Shown piece after piece: positions 36,871-46,643 of a stretch of DNA of 64,000 bases. Below the pieces are notes generated by a model, which did no database searches, was not told where the DNA came from, and worked only from the letters and a program-made list of their open reading frames with translations. A program made the position numbers and the translations under genes. Positions within the stretch are counted from its first letter, which is position 1. Each line of letters begins with the position of its first letter. The DNA is from Pseudomonas frederiksbergensis. Lineage in GTDB: Bacteria; Pseudomonadota; Gammaproteobacteria; Pseudomonadales; Pseudomonadaceae. The stretch lies in contig NZ_FNTF01000002.1 in assembly GCF_900105495.1 (NCBI RefSeq), positions 471,501 through 535,500 on the forward strand, in the 5' to 3' direction.

Positions 36871-38219
36871 TGACTGACTTTAAAAGCGTCCCAAAAAACC
36901 AGGCCGATGCATTCAAGGCCTTGGTCGATTGGCTGCGCGATGCGATTCACGAGCCGGAACAATTCACCCTCAGCTATGCCGCCGAGTCCTCGGCCTTCGT
37001 GCGCTTCAACCACGCCAAGGTCCGTCAGGCCGGGCAGGTGCAGCAGGCGAGCGTCGGTTTCAAACTGATCAACGAGGGGCGCCACGCCGACCTGAACATC
37101 ACGCTGTCGGGTGATGCCGAAGTCGATGTGCAGCGCCTGGCCGAAGGCCTGCAACAGTTGCGCGAAACCTTGCCACTGTTGCCGCAGGATCCGTACCTGC
37201 TGCTCAACCACAACGGCTGGCAGAGCAAGAATGTGCAGGAGCATCCGCTGCCGGACACCGAGCAAGTGGTTGCTGAAATCACCCAGGCCGCCGAAGGGCT
37301 GGACCTGGTCGGTTTCTACGCCGCTGGCCCGATCAGCCGTGGTTTCGCCAGCTCTTCGGGCGCGTTCGGCTGGCATCAGGCTAACAGCTTCAACTTTGAT
37401 TTCAGCCTGGTGCATGACAACGGCCAGGCGGTGAAAGCCAGTTACGCCGGGCACGACTGGAACAGCGAAGGTTTTGCCAAGCGCTTTGCGCAGGCACGCG
37501 AGCAGTTGGCGTTTCTCGGCAGACCGCAACACACCCTGGCGCCGGGTCAGTATCGCGCCTATCTGGCACCGGCAGCCCTGGGGGAAATCATGGACATGCT
37601 GGGCTGGGGCGGTTTCTCGGCGCAGTCGATTGCCAGCAAAAACAGCCCGCTGCAAAAACTTTACGCGGGCGACAGTGCGTTCAGTCCGTTGGTGTCGGTG
37701 GATGAAAAGGTCAGCGGTTCGTTGAGCCCGGCGTTCTCCGGCGAAGGTTATCCGCGCAGCGATCTGGGGTTGATTATCAACGGCAAGGCCGGCGCACAGA
37801 TGGTCAGTTCACGCAGTGCGGCCGAGTACGGCCTGACCGCCAACGGCGCCAGCGGCGGTGAAATGCCAAGCGCAGTGAACATGGCCGCCGGTACGTTGCC
37901 TGATGCAGAGATTCTCAAGCAATTGGGCACGGGCTTGTACATCAGCAACCTGTGGTACCTGAACTACTCCGATCAGCCGGCGGCACGCCTGACCGGCATG
38001 ACACGGTTTGCGACCTTCTGGGTCGAGAACGGCGAGATTCAGGCGCCGGTGAGCACCATGCGTTTTGATGACAGCGCCTACAGTTTGCTGGGATCGCAGC
38101 TGGAAGCATTGACCGAGGAGCGCGAGCTGATGTTGTCGGCCAGTACCTACAGCCAGCGGGCCACGGCGTCGGCGTTGTTGCCGGGGGCGTTGATCAGCAA
38201 ATTGACCTTGACCCTCTGA
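36870..38219 (+). CDS. TldE/PmbA-type partner subunit
   Basis: A 449-residue TldD/PmbA family protein without an HExxxH motif, as expected for the non-catalytic TldE subunit. The C-terminal half is the conserved part (GLIINGKAGAQMVSSRSAAEYGLTANGA, then ISNLWYLNYSD and TRFATFWVENGEIQAPVSTMRFDDS). Its ATG overlaps the TldD-like stop by one base, so the two are made in coupled fashion and most likely form a heterodimer. A repeat element follows. Confidence 0.88.
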   Translation: MTDFKSVPKNQADAFKALVDWLRDAIHEPEQFTLSYAAESSAFVRFNHAKVRQAGQVQQASVGFKLINEGRHADLNITLSGDAEVDVQRLAEGLQQLRETLPLLPQDPYLLLNHNGWQSKNVQEHPLPDTEQVVAEITQAAEGLDLVGFYAAGPISRGFASSSGAFGWHQANSFNFDFSLVHDNGQAVKASYAGHDWNSEGFAKRFAQAREQLAFLGRPQHTLAPGQYRAYLAPAALGEIMDMLGWGGFSAQSIASKNSPLQKLYAGDSAFSPLVSVDEKVSGSLSPAFSGEGYPRSDLGLIINGKAGAQMVSSRSAAEYGLTANGASGGEMPSAVNMAAGTLPDAEILKQLGTGLYISNLWYLNYSDQPAARLTGMTRFATFWVENGEIQAPVSTMRFDDSAYSLLGSQLEALTEERELMLSASTYSQRATASALLPGALISKLTLTL

Positions 38220-38223
38220 CCCT

Positions 38224-38333
38224 GATCGTTCCCACGCTCTGCGTGGGAATGCCTCAATGGACGCTCCGCGTCCGCTTCGGCAGGGACGCGGAGCGTCCCG
38301 GGCTGCATTCCCACGCGGAGCGTGGGAACGATC
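38224..38333. repeat. GATCGTTCCCACGC-type repeat
   Basis: About 110 bp in the orientation opposite to the copies at 21943 and 46522, between the TldE-like gene and the MFS gene. Confidence 0.92.
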
Positions 38334-38363
38334 ATCGTCGTCGTTTAAATCAAATGAGGTCCC

Positions 38364-39791
38364 ATGCCCAACCGCCCGCCTCTCGACGCTGTCACCGCCC
38401 GCTGGGTGCCGTGGGTTGTCGCCATTGCGTTCTTCATGCAATCGCTCGACGGGACCATCCTCAACACCGCCCTGCCCGCCATGGCCCGAGACCTGGCCGA
38501 AGACCCGCTGCGCATGCAAGGCGTGATCATCGCCTACATGCTCACCGTCGCCTTGCTGATCCCCGCCTCGGGCTGGATCGCCGACCGTTTCGGCACCCGG
38601 AAAATCTTCTTCAGCGCGATCCTGCTGTTCAGCCTCGGCTCGTTGCTCTGCGCCCTGTCGAGCACCCTGAGCCAGCTGATTGGCGCACGGGTGATTCAGG
38701 GCCTGGGCGGTGCGCTGATGTTGCCGGTCGGACGACTGGTGGTGTTGCGCGCCTACCCGCGCTCGGAGCTGGTGCGGATCATGGGCTTCATCACCATCCC
38801 CGGATTGCTCGGCCCGCTGATCGGCCCGACCATGGGCGGCTGGATGGTCGAATACCTGACCTGGCACTGGATCTTCCTGATCAACCTGCCAGTCGGCGCC
38901 GTCGGTTGTTACGCCGTATGGAAATTCATCCCCGACCTGCGCGGCACCGAACGCACCCGCTTCGACAGCCTGGGCTTTTTGCTGTTCGGCGCGGCGATGG
39001 TGCTGATCACCGTTGCCATGGAAGGTCTGGGCGAATTGCACCTGCCGCACTTGCGCGTGATGTTGCTGCTGTTCGGCGGCATGGCCTGTCTGGCGGCATA
39101 TTGGTTGCGGGCCGGGCACATCGATAATCCGCTGTTCGCGCCGTCACTGTTCAAGACCCGGACGTTTGCCGTAGGCATCCTCGGCAACCTGTTCGCCCGC
39201 CTGGGTAGCGGCGCCCTGCCGTTTCTCGTGCCATTGCTGTTGCAAGTGGCGCTGGGCTATTCGCCGTCCCAGGCCGGGATGAGCATGCTGCCACTGGCGG
39301 CGGCTGCGATGGTCGCCAAGTCGGTGGCGCGACCGTTGATCGAACGCTTGGGCTATCGCATCGTGCTGACCGGCAACACATTGGCGCTGGGGCTGATGCT
39401 GGCGAGCATGGGGCTGGTCAGCGAACAAACGCCGTACTGGCTGCTGTTGGTGATGCTGTCGATTCTCGGCGCGATCAACTCCTTGCAGTTCACCGCAATG
39501 AACACCGTCACCCTGATCGACCTCGACGACGCCAGCGCCAGTAGCGGCAACAGCCTGCTGTCGGTGGTCGCGCAATTGTCCCTGAGCCTTGGTGTTGCCT
39601 GTGCCGGCGCCTTGCTCGGCGGGTTCACCGCAGAGATCGGCAACGACGGCGTGGACACGGTGCTGGGTGCGTTCCAGCTGACGTTTGTGACGGTCGGAAT
39701 CATGGCGATGCTGGCCGCGACGATCTTCTCCCAGCTTTCAAAGGAAGACGGACGGCGCGTCAAACGTCCGGAAGAGCACATAGAGCCTTAG
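38364..39791 (+). CDS. mdtD: MFS drug exporter, DHA2/MdtD type
   Basis: A 475-residue major facilitator protein with about fourteen hydrophobic segments. Residues 15-60 carry the DHA2 motif FMQSLDGTILNTALPAMARDL, and ADRFGTRKIF is the cytoplasmic loop motif A. GARVIQGLGGALMLPVGR and GLLGPLIGPTMGGWMVEYLTWHWIF are the motif B and C regions for proton-coupled antiport. GAGGTCCC precedes the start. Sequence style matches MdtD of the pseudomonads; drugs exported are not predictable from sequence. Confidence 0.87.
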   Translation: MPNRPPLDAVTARWVPWVVAIAFFMQSLDGTILNTALPAMARDLAEDPLRMQGVIIAYMLTVALLIPASGWIADRFGTRKIFFSAILLFSLGSLLCALSSTLSQLIGARVIQGLGGALMLPVGRLVVLRAYPRSELVRIMGFITIPGLLGPLIGPTMGGWMVEYLTWHWIFLINLPVGAVGCYAVWKFIPDLRGTERTRFDSLGFLLFGAAMVLITVAMEGLGELHLPHLRVMLLLFGGMACLAAYWLRAGHIDNPLFAPSLFKTRTFAVGILGNLFARLGSGALPFLVPLLLQVALGYSPSQAGMSMLPLAAAAMVAKSVARPLIERLGYRIVLTGNTLALGLMLASMGLVSEQTPYWLLLVMLSILGAINSLQFTAMNTVTLIDLDDASASSGNSLLSVVAQLSLSLGVACAGALLGGFTAEIGNDGVDTVLGAFQLTFVTVGIMAMLAATIFSQLSKEDGRRVKRPEEHIEP

Positions 39792-39848
39792 GGCGAATGG
39801 CCACGAGACTGATACACTGCGCGACATTTTGTTTTGCAGGCCAGTCCC

Positions 39849-41234
39849 GTGACCACCATCGCCACCGCTTTTAATACTTTGCCGCTGTCCGCCGCCATGC
39901 TGGCTAACCTCGACTCTTTGGGTTATGCCGAGATGACGCCGATCCAGGCGCAAAGCTTGCCGGTGATCCTCAAGGGGATGGACCTGATCGCCCAGGCCAA
40001 GACCGGCAGCGGCAAGACCGCCGCCTTCGGTATCGGCCTGTTGAACCCGATCAATCCGCGCTTCTTCGGTTGCCAGGCGCTGGTCATCTGCCCGACTCGC
40101 GAGTTGGCTGACCAGGTCGCCAAGGAAATCCGTCGCCTGGCCCGTGCCGAAGACAACATCAAGGTCCTGACCCTGTGTGGCGGCGTGTCCTTCGGCCCGC
40201 AGATCGGCTCCCTGGAACATGGCGCGCACATCATCGTCGGCACCCCGGGTCGCCTTCAGCAGCATTTGCGCAAAGGTTCGCTGGTGCTCCATGGCCTGAA
40301 CACGCTGATCCTCGACGAAGCCGATCGCATGCTCGACATGGGTTTCTACGACTCCATCGAAGAAATCATTGCCCAGACCCCAGCGCGTCGCCAGACCCTG
40401 CTGTTCTCCGCCACGTACCCGACGGGTATCAAGCAGTTGGCGGCGAAATTCATGCGCACGCCTCAGATCGTGAAGGCCGAGGCGTTCCACGACGACACGC
40501 AGATCGAACAGCGTTTCTACGAGATTTCCCCGGAAGAGCGCATGGACGCCGTGGTCAAAGTCCTCGCGCATCATCGTCCGGCATCGTGTGTCGCCTTCTG
40601 CTTCACCAAGCAGCAGGTTCAGGAAACCGTCGATCACCTGACCTCCAAAGGCATCTCTGCCGTCGGCCTGCATGGCGATCTGGAACAGCGTGACCGCGAC
40701 CAGGTACTGGCCATGTTCGCCAACCGCAGCACCTCGGTGCTGGTCGCTACCGACGTCGCCGCTCGCGGCCTGGACATCGATGCGCTGGACATGGTGATCA
40801 ACGTCGAACTGGCCCGTGATTCGGAAATCCACATCCACCGTGTTGGCCGTACCGGTCGCGCCGGTGAGAAAGGGATTGCGATCAGCCTGGTCGCACCGTC
40901 CGAAGCGCACCGCGCCCAAGCCATCGAGCTACTGCAGAAGTCGCCGTTGAGCTGGGATCAACTGGACAACCTCAAATCCCAGGGCGGCGCACCGCTGCTG
41001 CCGGTGATGAGCACGCTGGTCATCGGCGCTGGCCGTAAAGACAAGGTGCGTCCGGGCGACATTCTGGGCGCACTGACCGGTGATGCCGGTATTCCGGGCG
41101 CTCAGGTTGGCAAGATCGCGATTTTCGACTTCCAGGCCTATGTGGCGGTGGAACGCGGGATCGCCAAGCAAGCCTTGCAGCGCCTGAATGACGGCAAGAT
41201 CAAAGGCCGTTCGCTGCGCGTTCGTATCCTCTGA
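39849..41234 (+). CDS. dbpA: ATP-dependent RNA helicase DbpA
   Basis: A 461-residue DEAD-box helicase that acts in 50S ribosome assembly by recognising 23S rRNA hairpin 92. Motifs in order: AQAKTGSGKTAAF, PTRELADQ, LDEADRMLDMGF, SATYP, ATDVAARGLDI and HRVGRTGRAG. The last 75 residues (PVMSTLVIGAGRKDKVRPGDILGALTG) are the DbpA RNA-binding domain. The likely start is GTG at 39849, giving MTTIATAFNTL and the family length; a TTG fifteen bases earlier is the alternative. Just after mdtD. Confidence 0.94.
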   Translation: MTTIATAFNTLPLSAAMLANLDSLGYAEMTPIQAQSLPVILKGMDLIAQAKTGSGKTAAFGIGLLNPINPRFFGCQALVICPTRELADQVAKEIRRLARAEDNIKVLTLCGGVSFGPQIGSLEHGAHIIVGTPGRLQQHLRKGSLVLHGLNTLILDEADRMLDMGFYDSIEEIIAQTPARRQTLLFSATYPTGIKQLAAKFMRTPQIVKAEAFHDDTQIEQRFYEISPEERMDAVVKVLAHHRPASCVAFCFTKQQVQETVDHLTSKGISAVGLHGDLEQRDRDQVLAMFANRSTSVLVATDVAARGLDIDALDMVINVELARDSEIHIHRVGRTGRAGEKGIAISLVAPSEAHRAQAIELLQKSPLSWDQLDNLKSQGGAPLLPVMSTLVIGAGRKDKVRPGDILGALTGDAGIPGAQVGKIAIFDFQAYVAVERGIAKQALQRLNDGKIKGRSLRVRIL

Positions 41235-41238
41235 TCAT

Positions 41239-41347
41239 GATCGTTCCCACGCTCTGCGTGGGAATGCATCCCGTGACGCTCCGCGTCACATAACGGCGGA
41301 CGCAGAGCGTCCATGGCGGCATTCCCACGCAGAGCGTGGGAACGATC
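41239..41347. repeat. GATCGTTCCCACGC-type repeat after dbpA
   Basis: About 109 bp; it begins four bases after the dbpA stop and ends 20 bases before the next start codon. Confidence 0.92.
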
Positions 41348-41366
41348 ATTGTGTGAGGACACCGTT

Positions 41367-42545
41367 TTGCGCTCTACCGAAGTCGTGATCATTGGCGCTG
41401 GCGCCGCAGGTTTGATGTGTGCGCTGACCGCCGCCGGGCGCGGGCGCAAGGTGATGTTGCTCGACCATGCCAACAAGGCCGGCAAGAAAATCCTGATGTC
41501 GGGCGGTGGCCGCTGCAATTTCACCAACATGTACACCGAACCGGGCAATTTCCTCTCGCAAAACGAACACTTCTGCAAATCCGCCCTGGCGCGCTATACC
41601 CAGTGGGATTTCATCGGCATGGTCGCCAAGCACGGCGTGCCGTACCACGAGAAGAAACTCGGCCAACTGTTCTGCGATAACAAATCCAGCGACATCCTCG
41701 ACATGCTCCTCAACGAGTGCGATCAGGTCGGCGTCAGCCTGCACCTGGACACCTCGATCCAGCACATCGAGAAAATGGAAAGCGGCTACCTGCTGCAAAC
41801 CACCCTCGATCAGATCACCTGCGAATCGCTGGTGATCGCCACGGGAGGCTTGTCGATCCCGACGCTGGGCGCCACTGGTTTCGGCTATCAGGTGGCCAAA
41901 CAATTCGGCCACGACTTGCTGCCGACCCGCGCCGGGCTGGTGCCGTTCACCATCACCGATCAGCTCAAGGAGCTTTGCACCGAGCTCTCCGGTACGTCGG
42001 TGGATTGCCTGGTGAGCTGCAACGACCAGAGTTTCCGCGAGAACATCCTGTTCACTCACCGCGGCCTCAGTGGTCCGGCGATTTTGCAGATTTCATCGTT
42101 CTGGGAATCCGGCGACACGGTTGAGATCAACCTGATGCCGGACCACGACGTGCCGACCTGGCTGCAACAGCAGCAAGCCGAACGGCCGAACAGCGAGCTG
42201 AAAACCCTTCTGGGGGAAATCTTCACCAAGAAGATGGCCAACCTGCTGGCGGACAACTGGTTCGTCTCCAAACCGATGAAGCAATACACTCACGCGGAAA
42301 TTGCCGACATCGCCGAAAAACTGGCGAGTTGGAAAGTGGTGCCGGCCGGCACTGAAGGTTATCGCACCGCTGAAGTGACATTGGGCGGCGTCGATACCAA
42401 CGAGGTGTCGTCCAAGACCATGGAATCGCTGAAAAGCCCCGGTCTGTATTTCATTGGCGAAGTGCTCGACGTCACCGGGCATCTGGGCGGTTTCAACTTC
42501 CAGTGGGCGTGGGCCTCCGGTTACGCGGCTGCGCAATACGTCTGA
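41367..42545 (+). CDS. YhiN/HI0933-type flavoprotein
   Basis: A 392-residue FAD-dependent oxidoreductase of the BaiN/RdsA-like group. The FAD motif VVIIGAGAAGLMCALTAAGRG is at the N-terminus, followed by the family segment KILMSGGGRCNFTN near residue 45 and the C-terminal TGHLGGFNFQWAWASGYAAAQ. It starts at TTG with GAGGAC six bases before it; a longer frame runs back into the repeat element and is rejected. The physiological reaction is unknown; relatives have been linked to flavin-dependent reductions of bile acid or rRNA-related substrates, which should not be assumed here. Confidence 0.88.
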   Translation: MRSTEVVIIGAGAAGLMCALTAAGRGRKVMLLDHANKAGKKILMSGGGRCNFTNMYTEPGNFLSQNEHFCKSALARYTQWDFIGMVAKHGVPYHEKKLGQLFCDNKSSDILDMLLNECDQVGVSLHLDTSIQHIEKMESGYLLQTTLDQITCESLVIATGGLSIPTLGATGFGYQVAKQFGHDLLPTRAGLVPFTITDQLKELCTELSGTSVDCLVSCNDQSFRENILFTHRGLSGPAILQISSFWESGDTVEINLMPDHDVPTWLQQQQAERPNSELKTLLGEIFTKKMANLLADNWFVSKPMKQYTHAEIADIAEKLASWKVVPAGTEGYRTAEVTLGGVDTNEVSSKTMESLKSPGLYFIGEVLDVTGHLGGFNFQWAWASGYAAAQYV

Positions 42546-42570
42546 CATTTCTCGATGTGGGACTAGCTTT

Positions 42571-42702
42571 TGTGGCGAGGGAGCTTACTCCCGCTGGCCT
42601 GCGCAGCAGGCCAAAAACCTGCCATCACCGTTTGTCTGACACACCCATGCACTGGATTTACGACGGCTGCGCCGCCGAGCGGGAGCAAGCTCCCTCGCCA
42701 CA
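42571..42702. repeat. TGTGGCGAGGGAGCTTGC-type repeat
   Basis: Outer arms TGTGGCGAGGGAGCTTACTC and GAGCAAGCTCCCTCGCCACA, with inner sub-hairpins GGCCTGCGCAGCAGGCC and GACGGCTGCGCCGCCG. It lies between the flavoprotein gene and the YccS-like gene; the rest of the gap to 42832 shows nothing else. Confidence 0.88.
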
Positions 42703-42832
42703 GGATTCAATGCAGACCTGACACCTCCAGCAGTAAGGAACAGATTTTGCTGTCAGATGTGATCGGCGCCATTGCGTCGACGTCATTACTGGCTCAATTT
42801 AGCGTCATTGCCTCGGAAGGCCCTCGCACTTC

Positions 42833-45016
42833 ATGTCATCGACCCCCTTCAATCAGTCTCTGCGTCGCCTCTGGGCGCTGGATAAATTCAGCTACAGCGT
42901 ACGGGTATTCATCGCCCTGACCGGCAGCATGGCGCTGTGTTGGTACAAGGATGAAATGGGGCTGCTGATCCCGCTGTTCCTCGGGATCATCGCCAGCGCC
43001 CTGGCCGAGACCGACGACAGTTGGCAAGGCCGCCTGAACGCACTGGCCGTGACGCTGGTGTGCTTCAGCGTCGCCGCCCTCTCCGTTGAACTGCTCTTCC
43101 CCTACCCCGTCGTTTTTGTCATCGCCCTGGCCCTGGCCAGTTTCGGCCTGACCATGCTCGGCGCCTTGGGCGAACGCTATGGCGCGATTGCCTCGGCGAC
43201 GTTGATCCTGTCGGTCTACACCATGATCGGCGTGGACCAGCGCGGCGGCGAAGTCATCGATTTCTGGCACGAACCGGTGCTGCTGGTGGCCGGCGCCGCC
43301 TGGTACGGTTTGCTCTCGGTGCTGTGGCAGGCGATGTTTTCCAATCAGCCGGTGCAGCAAAGCCTGGCGCGATTGTTCCGCGAACTGGGTTTGTACCTGA
43401 AGCTGAAATCGTCGCTGTTCGAGCCGATCCGGCAGATGGACGTGGAAGCGCGCCGACTGGAACTGGCGCAGCAAAACGGCCGTGTCGTGGCCGCACTGAA
43501 CGCTGCCAAGGAAATCATCCTGCACCGGGTCGGCAACGGCCGGCCGGGCTCGAAACTCAGCCGTTACCTGAAGCTGTACTTCCTCGCCCAGGACATCCAC
43601 GAACGCGCCAGTTCCTCGCACTACCCTTACAACGCCCTCGCCGATGCCTTCTTTCATAGCGACGTGATGTTCCGCTGCCAACGCTTGCTGCGCCAGCAAG
43701 GCAAAGCCTGCCGGGCGCTGGCCGAGTCGATCCAGATGCGCCAGCCGTTCGTCTATGACGCCAACTTCGCCGAAGCCCTGAGCGACCTGCACGCCTCCCT
43801 CGAACACCTGCGCATCCAGAGCAACCCGGCCTGGCGCGGACTGTTGCGGTCGTTGCGGGCACTGGCGGCCAACCTCGGCACGCTCGACCGTTTGCTCAGC
43901 GACGCCAGCAACCCCGATGCCCTGGCGGACGCCACCGACAGCAGCCTGCTCGACCGTTCGCCACGCAACCTCAAGGATGTGTGGATTCGCTTGCGCACGC
44001 AGCTGACACCCACGTCATTGCTGTTCCGTCACGCACTGCGTTTGCCCCTGGCCTTGAGCATCGGCTACGGGATGGTGCATTTGATCCACCCGTCCCAAGG
44101 TTACTGGATCATCCTCACCACGCTGTTTGTCTGCCAACCGAACTACGGCGCCACCCGCCGCAAACTCGGCCAGCGGATCATCGGCACGGCCATCGGCCTG
44201 ACCGTGGCCTGGGCGCTGTTCGATCTGTTTCCGAATCCCTTGGTCCAATCGTGCTTCGCAATCGCCGCCGGGGTGGTGTTCTTTATCAACCGCACCACCC
44301 GCTACACCCTGGCGACGGCCGCGATCACCTTGATGGTGCTGTTCTGCTTCAACCAGGTCGGAGATGGTTACGGGCTGTTCCTGCCACGGCTGTTCGATAC
44401 CTTGCTCGGCAGCCTGATCGCCGGGCTCGCCGTGTTCCTCTTCCTGCCGGACTGGCAGGGTCGACGCCTGAACAAAGTGCTGGCCAACACCCTCACGTGC
44501 AACAGCATTTACCTGCGACAGATCATGCAGCAATACGCCGCCGGCAAAAGCGACGACCTGGCGTATCGCCTGGCCCGACGCAATGCGCACAACGCCGACG
44601 CGGCACTGTCGACGACGCTCGCCAACATGCTGATGGAACCGGGGCATTTCCGTAAGGAAGCGGATGTCGGGTTCCGCTTCCTGGTGCTCTCGCACACCTT
44701 GCTCAGTTATTTGTCCGGACTGGGCGCACACCGGGAAACCCAGCTACCACCCGATGTACGCGAGCATTTGATCGACGGTGCGGGCGTGAGACTGGCCGCC
44801 AGCATCGATGAAATTGCCCAAGGGCTGGCAAGCAAACTGCCGATTGCGATTCAGAGCGATGAGGAAGAGGCGCTGGCCAATGAGCTTGAACAGATGCCGG
44901 ACGAAATCGATGAAGGGCAGCGACTGGTGCAGACGCAGTTGGCCTTGATCTGCCGTCAGCTTGGGCCATTGCGCACGTTGGCGGCGCACCTCATCAAGGA
45001 AACGAGTAAGGATTGA
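42833..45016 (+). CDS. YccS-type inner membrane protein (FUSC family)
   Basis: A 727-residue FUSC/YccS family protein. It has two blocks of membrane segments (about residues 25-160 and 400-530), each followed by a cytoplasmic part; the first block begins SYSVRVFIALTGSMALCWYKDEMG and the second RHALRLPLALSIGYGMVHLIHPSQGYWIILTTLFVCQP contains the FUSC motif. The family includes aromatic acid exporters, but YccS members are uncharacterised. GGAAGG lies about twelve bases before the ATG. It is monocistronic and ends in a REP pair. Confidence 0.87.
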   Translation: MSSTPFNQSLRRLWALDKFSYSVRVFIALTGSMALCWYKDEMGLLIPLFLGIIASALAETDDSWQGRLNALAVTLVCFSVAALSVELLFPYPVVFVIALALASFGLTMLGALGERYGAIASATLILSVYTMIGVDQRGGEVIDFWHEPVLLVAGAAWYGLLSVLWQAMFSNQPVQQSLARLFRELGLYLKLKSSLFEPIRQMDVEARRLELAQQNGRVVAALNAAKEIILHRVGNGRPGSKLSRYLKLYFLAQDIHERASSSHYPYNALADAFFHSDVMFRCQRLLRQQGKACRALAESIQMRQPFVYDANFAEALSDLHASLEHLRIQSNPAWRGLLRSLRALAANLGTLDRLLSDASNPDALADATDSSLLDRSPRNLKDVWIRLRTQLTPTSLLFRHALRLPLALSIGYGMVHLIHPSQGYWIILTTLFVCQPNYGATRRKLGQRIIGTAIGLTVAWALFDLFPNPLVQSCFAIAAGVVFFINRTTRYTLATAAITLMVLFCFNQVGDGYGLFLPRLFDTLLGSLIAGLAVFLFLPDWQGRRLNKVLANTLTCNSIYLRQIMQQYAAGKSDDLAYRLARRNAHNADAALSTTLANMLMEPGHFRKEADVGFRFLVLSHTLLSYLSGLGAHRETQLPPDVREHLIDGAGVRLAASIDEIAQGLASKLPIAIQSDEEEALANELEQMPDEIDEGQRLVQTQLALICRQLGPLRTLAAHLIKETSKD

Positions 45017-45040
45017 GAGGTGTGGCGGCTGGGCCGGCCT

Positions 45041-45138
45041 CATCGCGAGCAGGCTCGCTCCCACAGTGGATCTGCTGTGGGTGCAGATTTTGTGTACGGC
45101 AGAGATCTAATGTGGGAGCGAGCCTGCTCGCGATGAGG
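45041..45138. repeat. REP pair, GAGCAGGCTCGC type
   Basis: Inverted copies between the convergent YccS-like and binding-protein genes. Confidence 0.9.
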
Positions 45139-45159
45139 CCATCAGCCCCACCACAAACC

Positions 45160-45897
45160 TCACATCCCATGCTGCTTCATCAACCGCTGATAACTCCCAT
45201 CCACTTTCATCGCCGCGATCTCGCGGTCGAAACCGGCGACGATCTGTTCATGCCTGGGGTTCTTCAGGCTGACCAGGATGTGCAGGCTGTTCTCGCTCAA
45301 TGGCTTGGGCAAAAACTCCACCGCATTGCGCACCTTGGCTGATTCCCTGGCCAGGTAATAACGCGCAACGTACTCGTCTTCCAGCGTCAACTTGACCCGG
45401 TCGGCGGCGACCATGCGCACAGCCATGGAAAAGCTGTGCACCGGGACTTTCTGCAGTGATACGTCGTCATCGAACGCCGACGAATAGGCGTAACCGCGCA
45501 CCACCGCTATTGGGTAGGTATGCAGTTGATGCAGGTTGTTGTATTCGATCGGCGTGTCTTTGCGCTTGAGAAAGCGCACTCGATTGAGCAGGTATTCGCC
45601 GGAAAACTGGCCAAGCTTCGTACGATCGTCGGTGTACCAGGCGTTGACCAACACGTCGTACCGCCCCTCGCCAACCCCCATCAAGGCACGCGCCCAAGGC
45701 ACTTGTTCAAAGTCGCTGGCATAACCGGCCCGGGCCAGGGCTGTGCTGACGATGTCCGTGGCCAACCCACCGTTGACCAGCGTGGCGTCGGTAAAGGGTG
45801 GCCAGGCATCGGCGACCAATCGCAGCTTTTCCGCTGCTGCGCCTTGAGTCAGCAACAGCAATCCAATCAAAGCAAAGGCTCGATGCAATTGCGGCAT
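45160..45897 (-). CDS. Periplasmic solute-binding protein, family 3 (orphan)
   Basis: A 245-residue exported protein. The signal peptide is about residues 1-21, ending TQGAAA|EKLRL. The mature domain is the amino acid/opine-type binding fold (LVADAWPPFTDATLVNGGLATDIV, then YDVLVNAWYTDDRTKLGQF). No permease or ATPase is adjacent, so it is an orphan; many such Pseudomonas proteins may act as receptors or as shared binding proteins. The start at 45897 was chosen for the signal peptide; the open frame extends to 46074 into the ElaA start region. Confidence 0.85.
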   Translation of the reverse strand: MPQLHRAFALIGLLLLTQGAAAEKLRLVADAWPPFTDATLVNGGLATDIVSTALARAGYASDFEQVPWARALMGVGEGRYDVLVNAWYTDDRTKLGQFSGEYLLNRVRFLKRKDTPIEYNNLHQLHTYPIAVVRGYAYSSAFDDDVSLQKVPVHSFSMAVRMVAADRVKLTLEDEYVARYYLARESAKVRNAVEFLPKPLSENSLHILVSLKNPRHEQIVAGFDREIAAMKVDGSYQRLMKQHGM

Positions 45898-46067
45898 GCT
45901 AGAAATCCTTAGCGGGCGGGGCACTCCAGCCCAGATTACACAAACAAGACAACGCCGCGCGAAATGAATGATGGCATTTTGGCCTATGTCACAGATTTCT
46001 TTGCCATACAGACATCTTTCGCCTGGACGCTTAGTATCGGAGCGACGAAGTTCAAGGGAGTGTGAAG

Positions 46068-46520
46068 ATGACAATCGATTGGGTCTGCAAACACCACAGC
46101 GATCTGGGCAAAGAGCAGCTGTACGCCATTCTGCAGCTACGTGCAGAAGTGTTTGTCGTTGAGCAGAAATGCGTCTATCAGGACATCGACGGCCAGGATC
46201 TGGAAGGTGACACTTGCCATCTGATGGCCTGGGACGGGGATCGGCTGGTGGCGTACCTGCGGCTGCTCGACCCAGAGTTACAGGGGGGTGACGTGGTCAT
46301 CGGGCGAGTGATCATTGCCCCTCAAGCGCGCGGTACAGGGCTTGGGCATGAGTTGATGGCTCAGGCGTTGAAGCAGGCTGAAAAGCGCTGGCCTGAAGTA
46401 CCGATCTATCTCTCGGCCCAGGCGCATTTGCAGGGGTACTACGCTAAATATGGATTTGTGGTGGCGGGCGAGGAATTTCTTGAGGATGGCATTCCGCATA
46501 TCGGGATGCGCCGCCCGTAA
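46068..46520 (+). CDS. elaA: ElaA-type GNAT acetyltransferase
   Basis: A 150-residue acetyltransferase. Motifs are LYAILQLRAEVFVVEQ near the N-terminus, the acetyl-CoA loop QARGTGLGHELM near residue 87, and YYAKYGF near residue 125. AGGGAG precedes the ATG at 46068. Substrate unknown. A repeat element starts two bases after the stop. Confidence 0.88.
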   Translation: MTIDWVCKHHSDLGKEQLYAILQLRAEVFVVEQKCVYQDIDGQDLEGDTCHLMAWDGDRLVAYLRLLDPELQGGDVVIGRVIIAPQARGTGLGHELMAQALKQAEKRWPEVPIYLSAQAHLQGYYAKYGFVVAGEEFLEDGIPHIGMRRP

Positions 46521-46521
46521 T

Positions 46522-46631
46522 GAGCGCTCCCACGCTCTGCATGGGAACGCAGCCCGGGACGCTCCGCGTCCCTGCCGAAGCGGACGCAGAGCGTCCATTG
46601 AGGCATTCCCACGCAGAGCGTGGGAACGATC
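46522..46631. repeat. GATCGTTCCCACGC-type repeat after elaA
   Basis: About 110 bp; the left end is diverged (GAGCGCTCCCACGC, GCATGGGAACGC). Confidence 0.9.
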
Positions 46632-46643
46632 AGAGTCGAGCGT

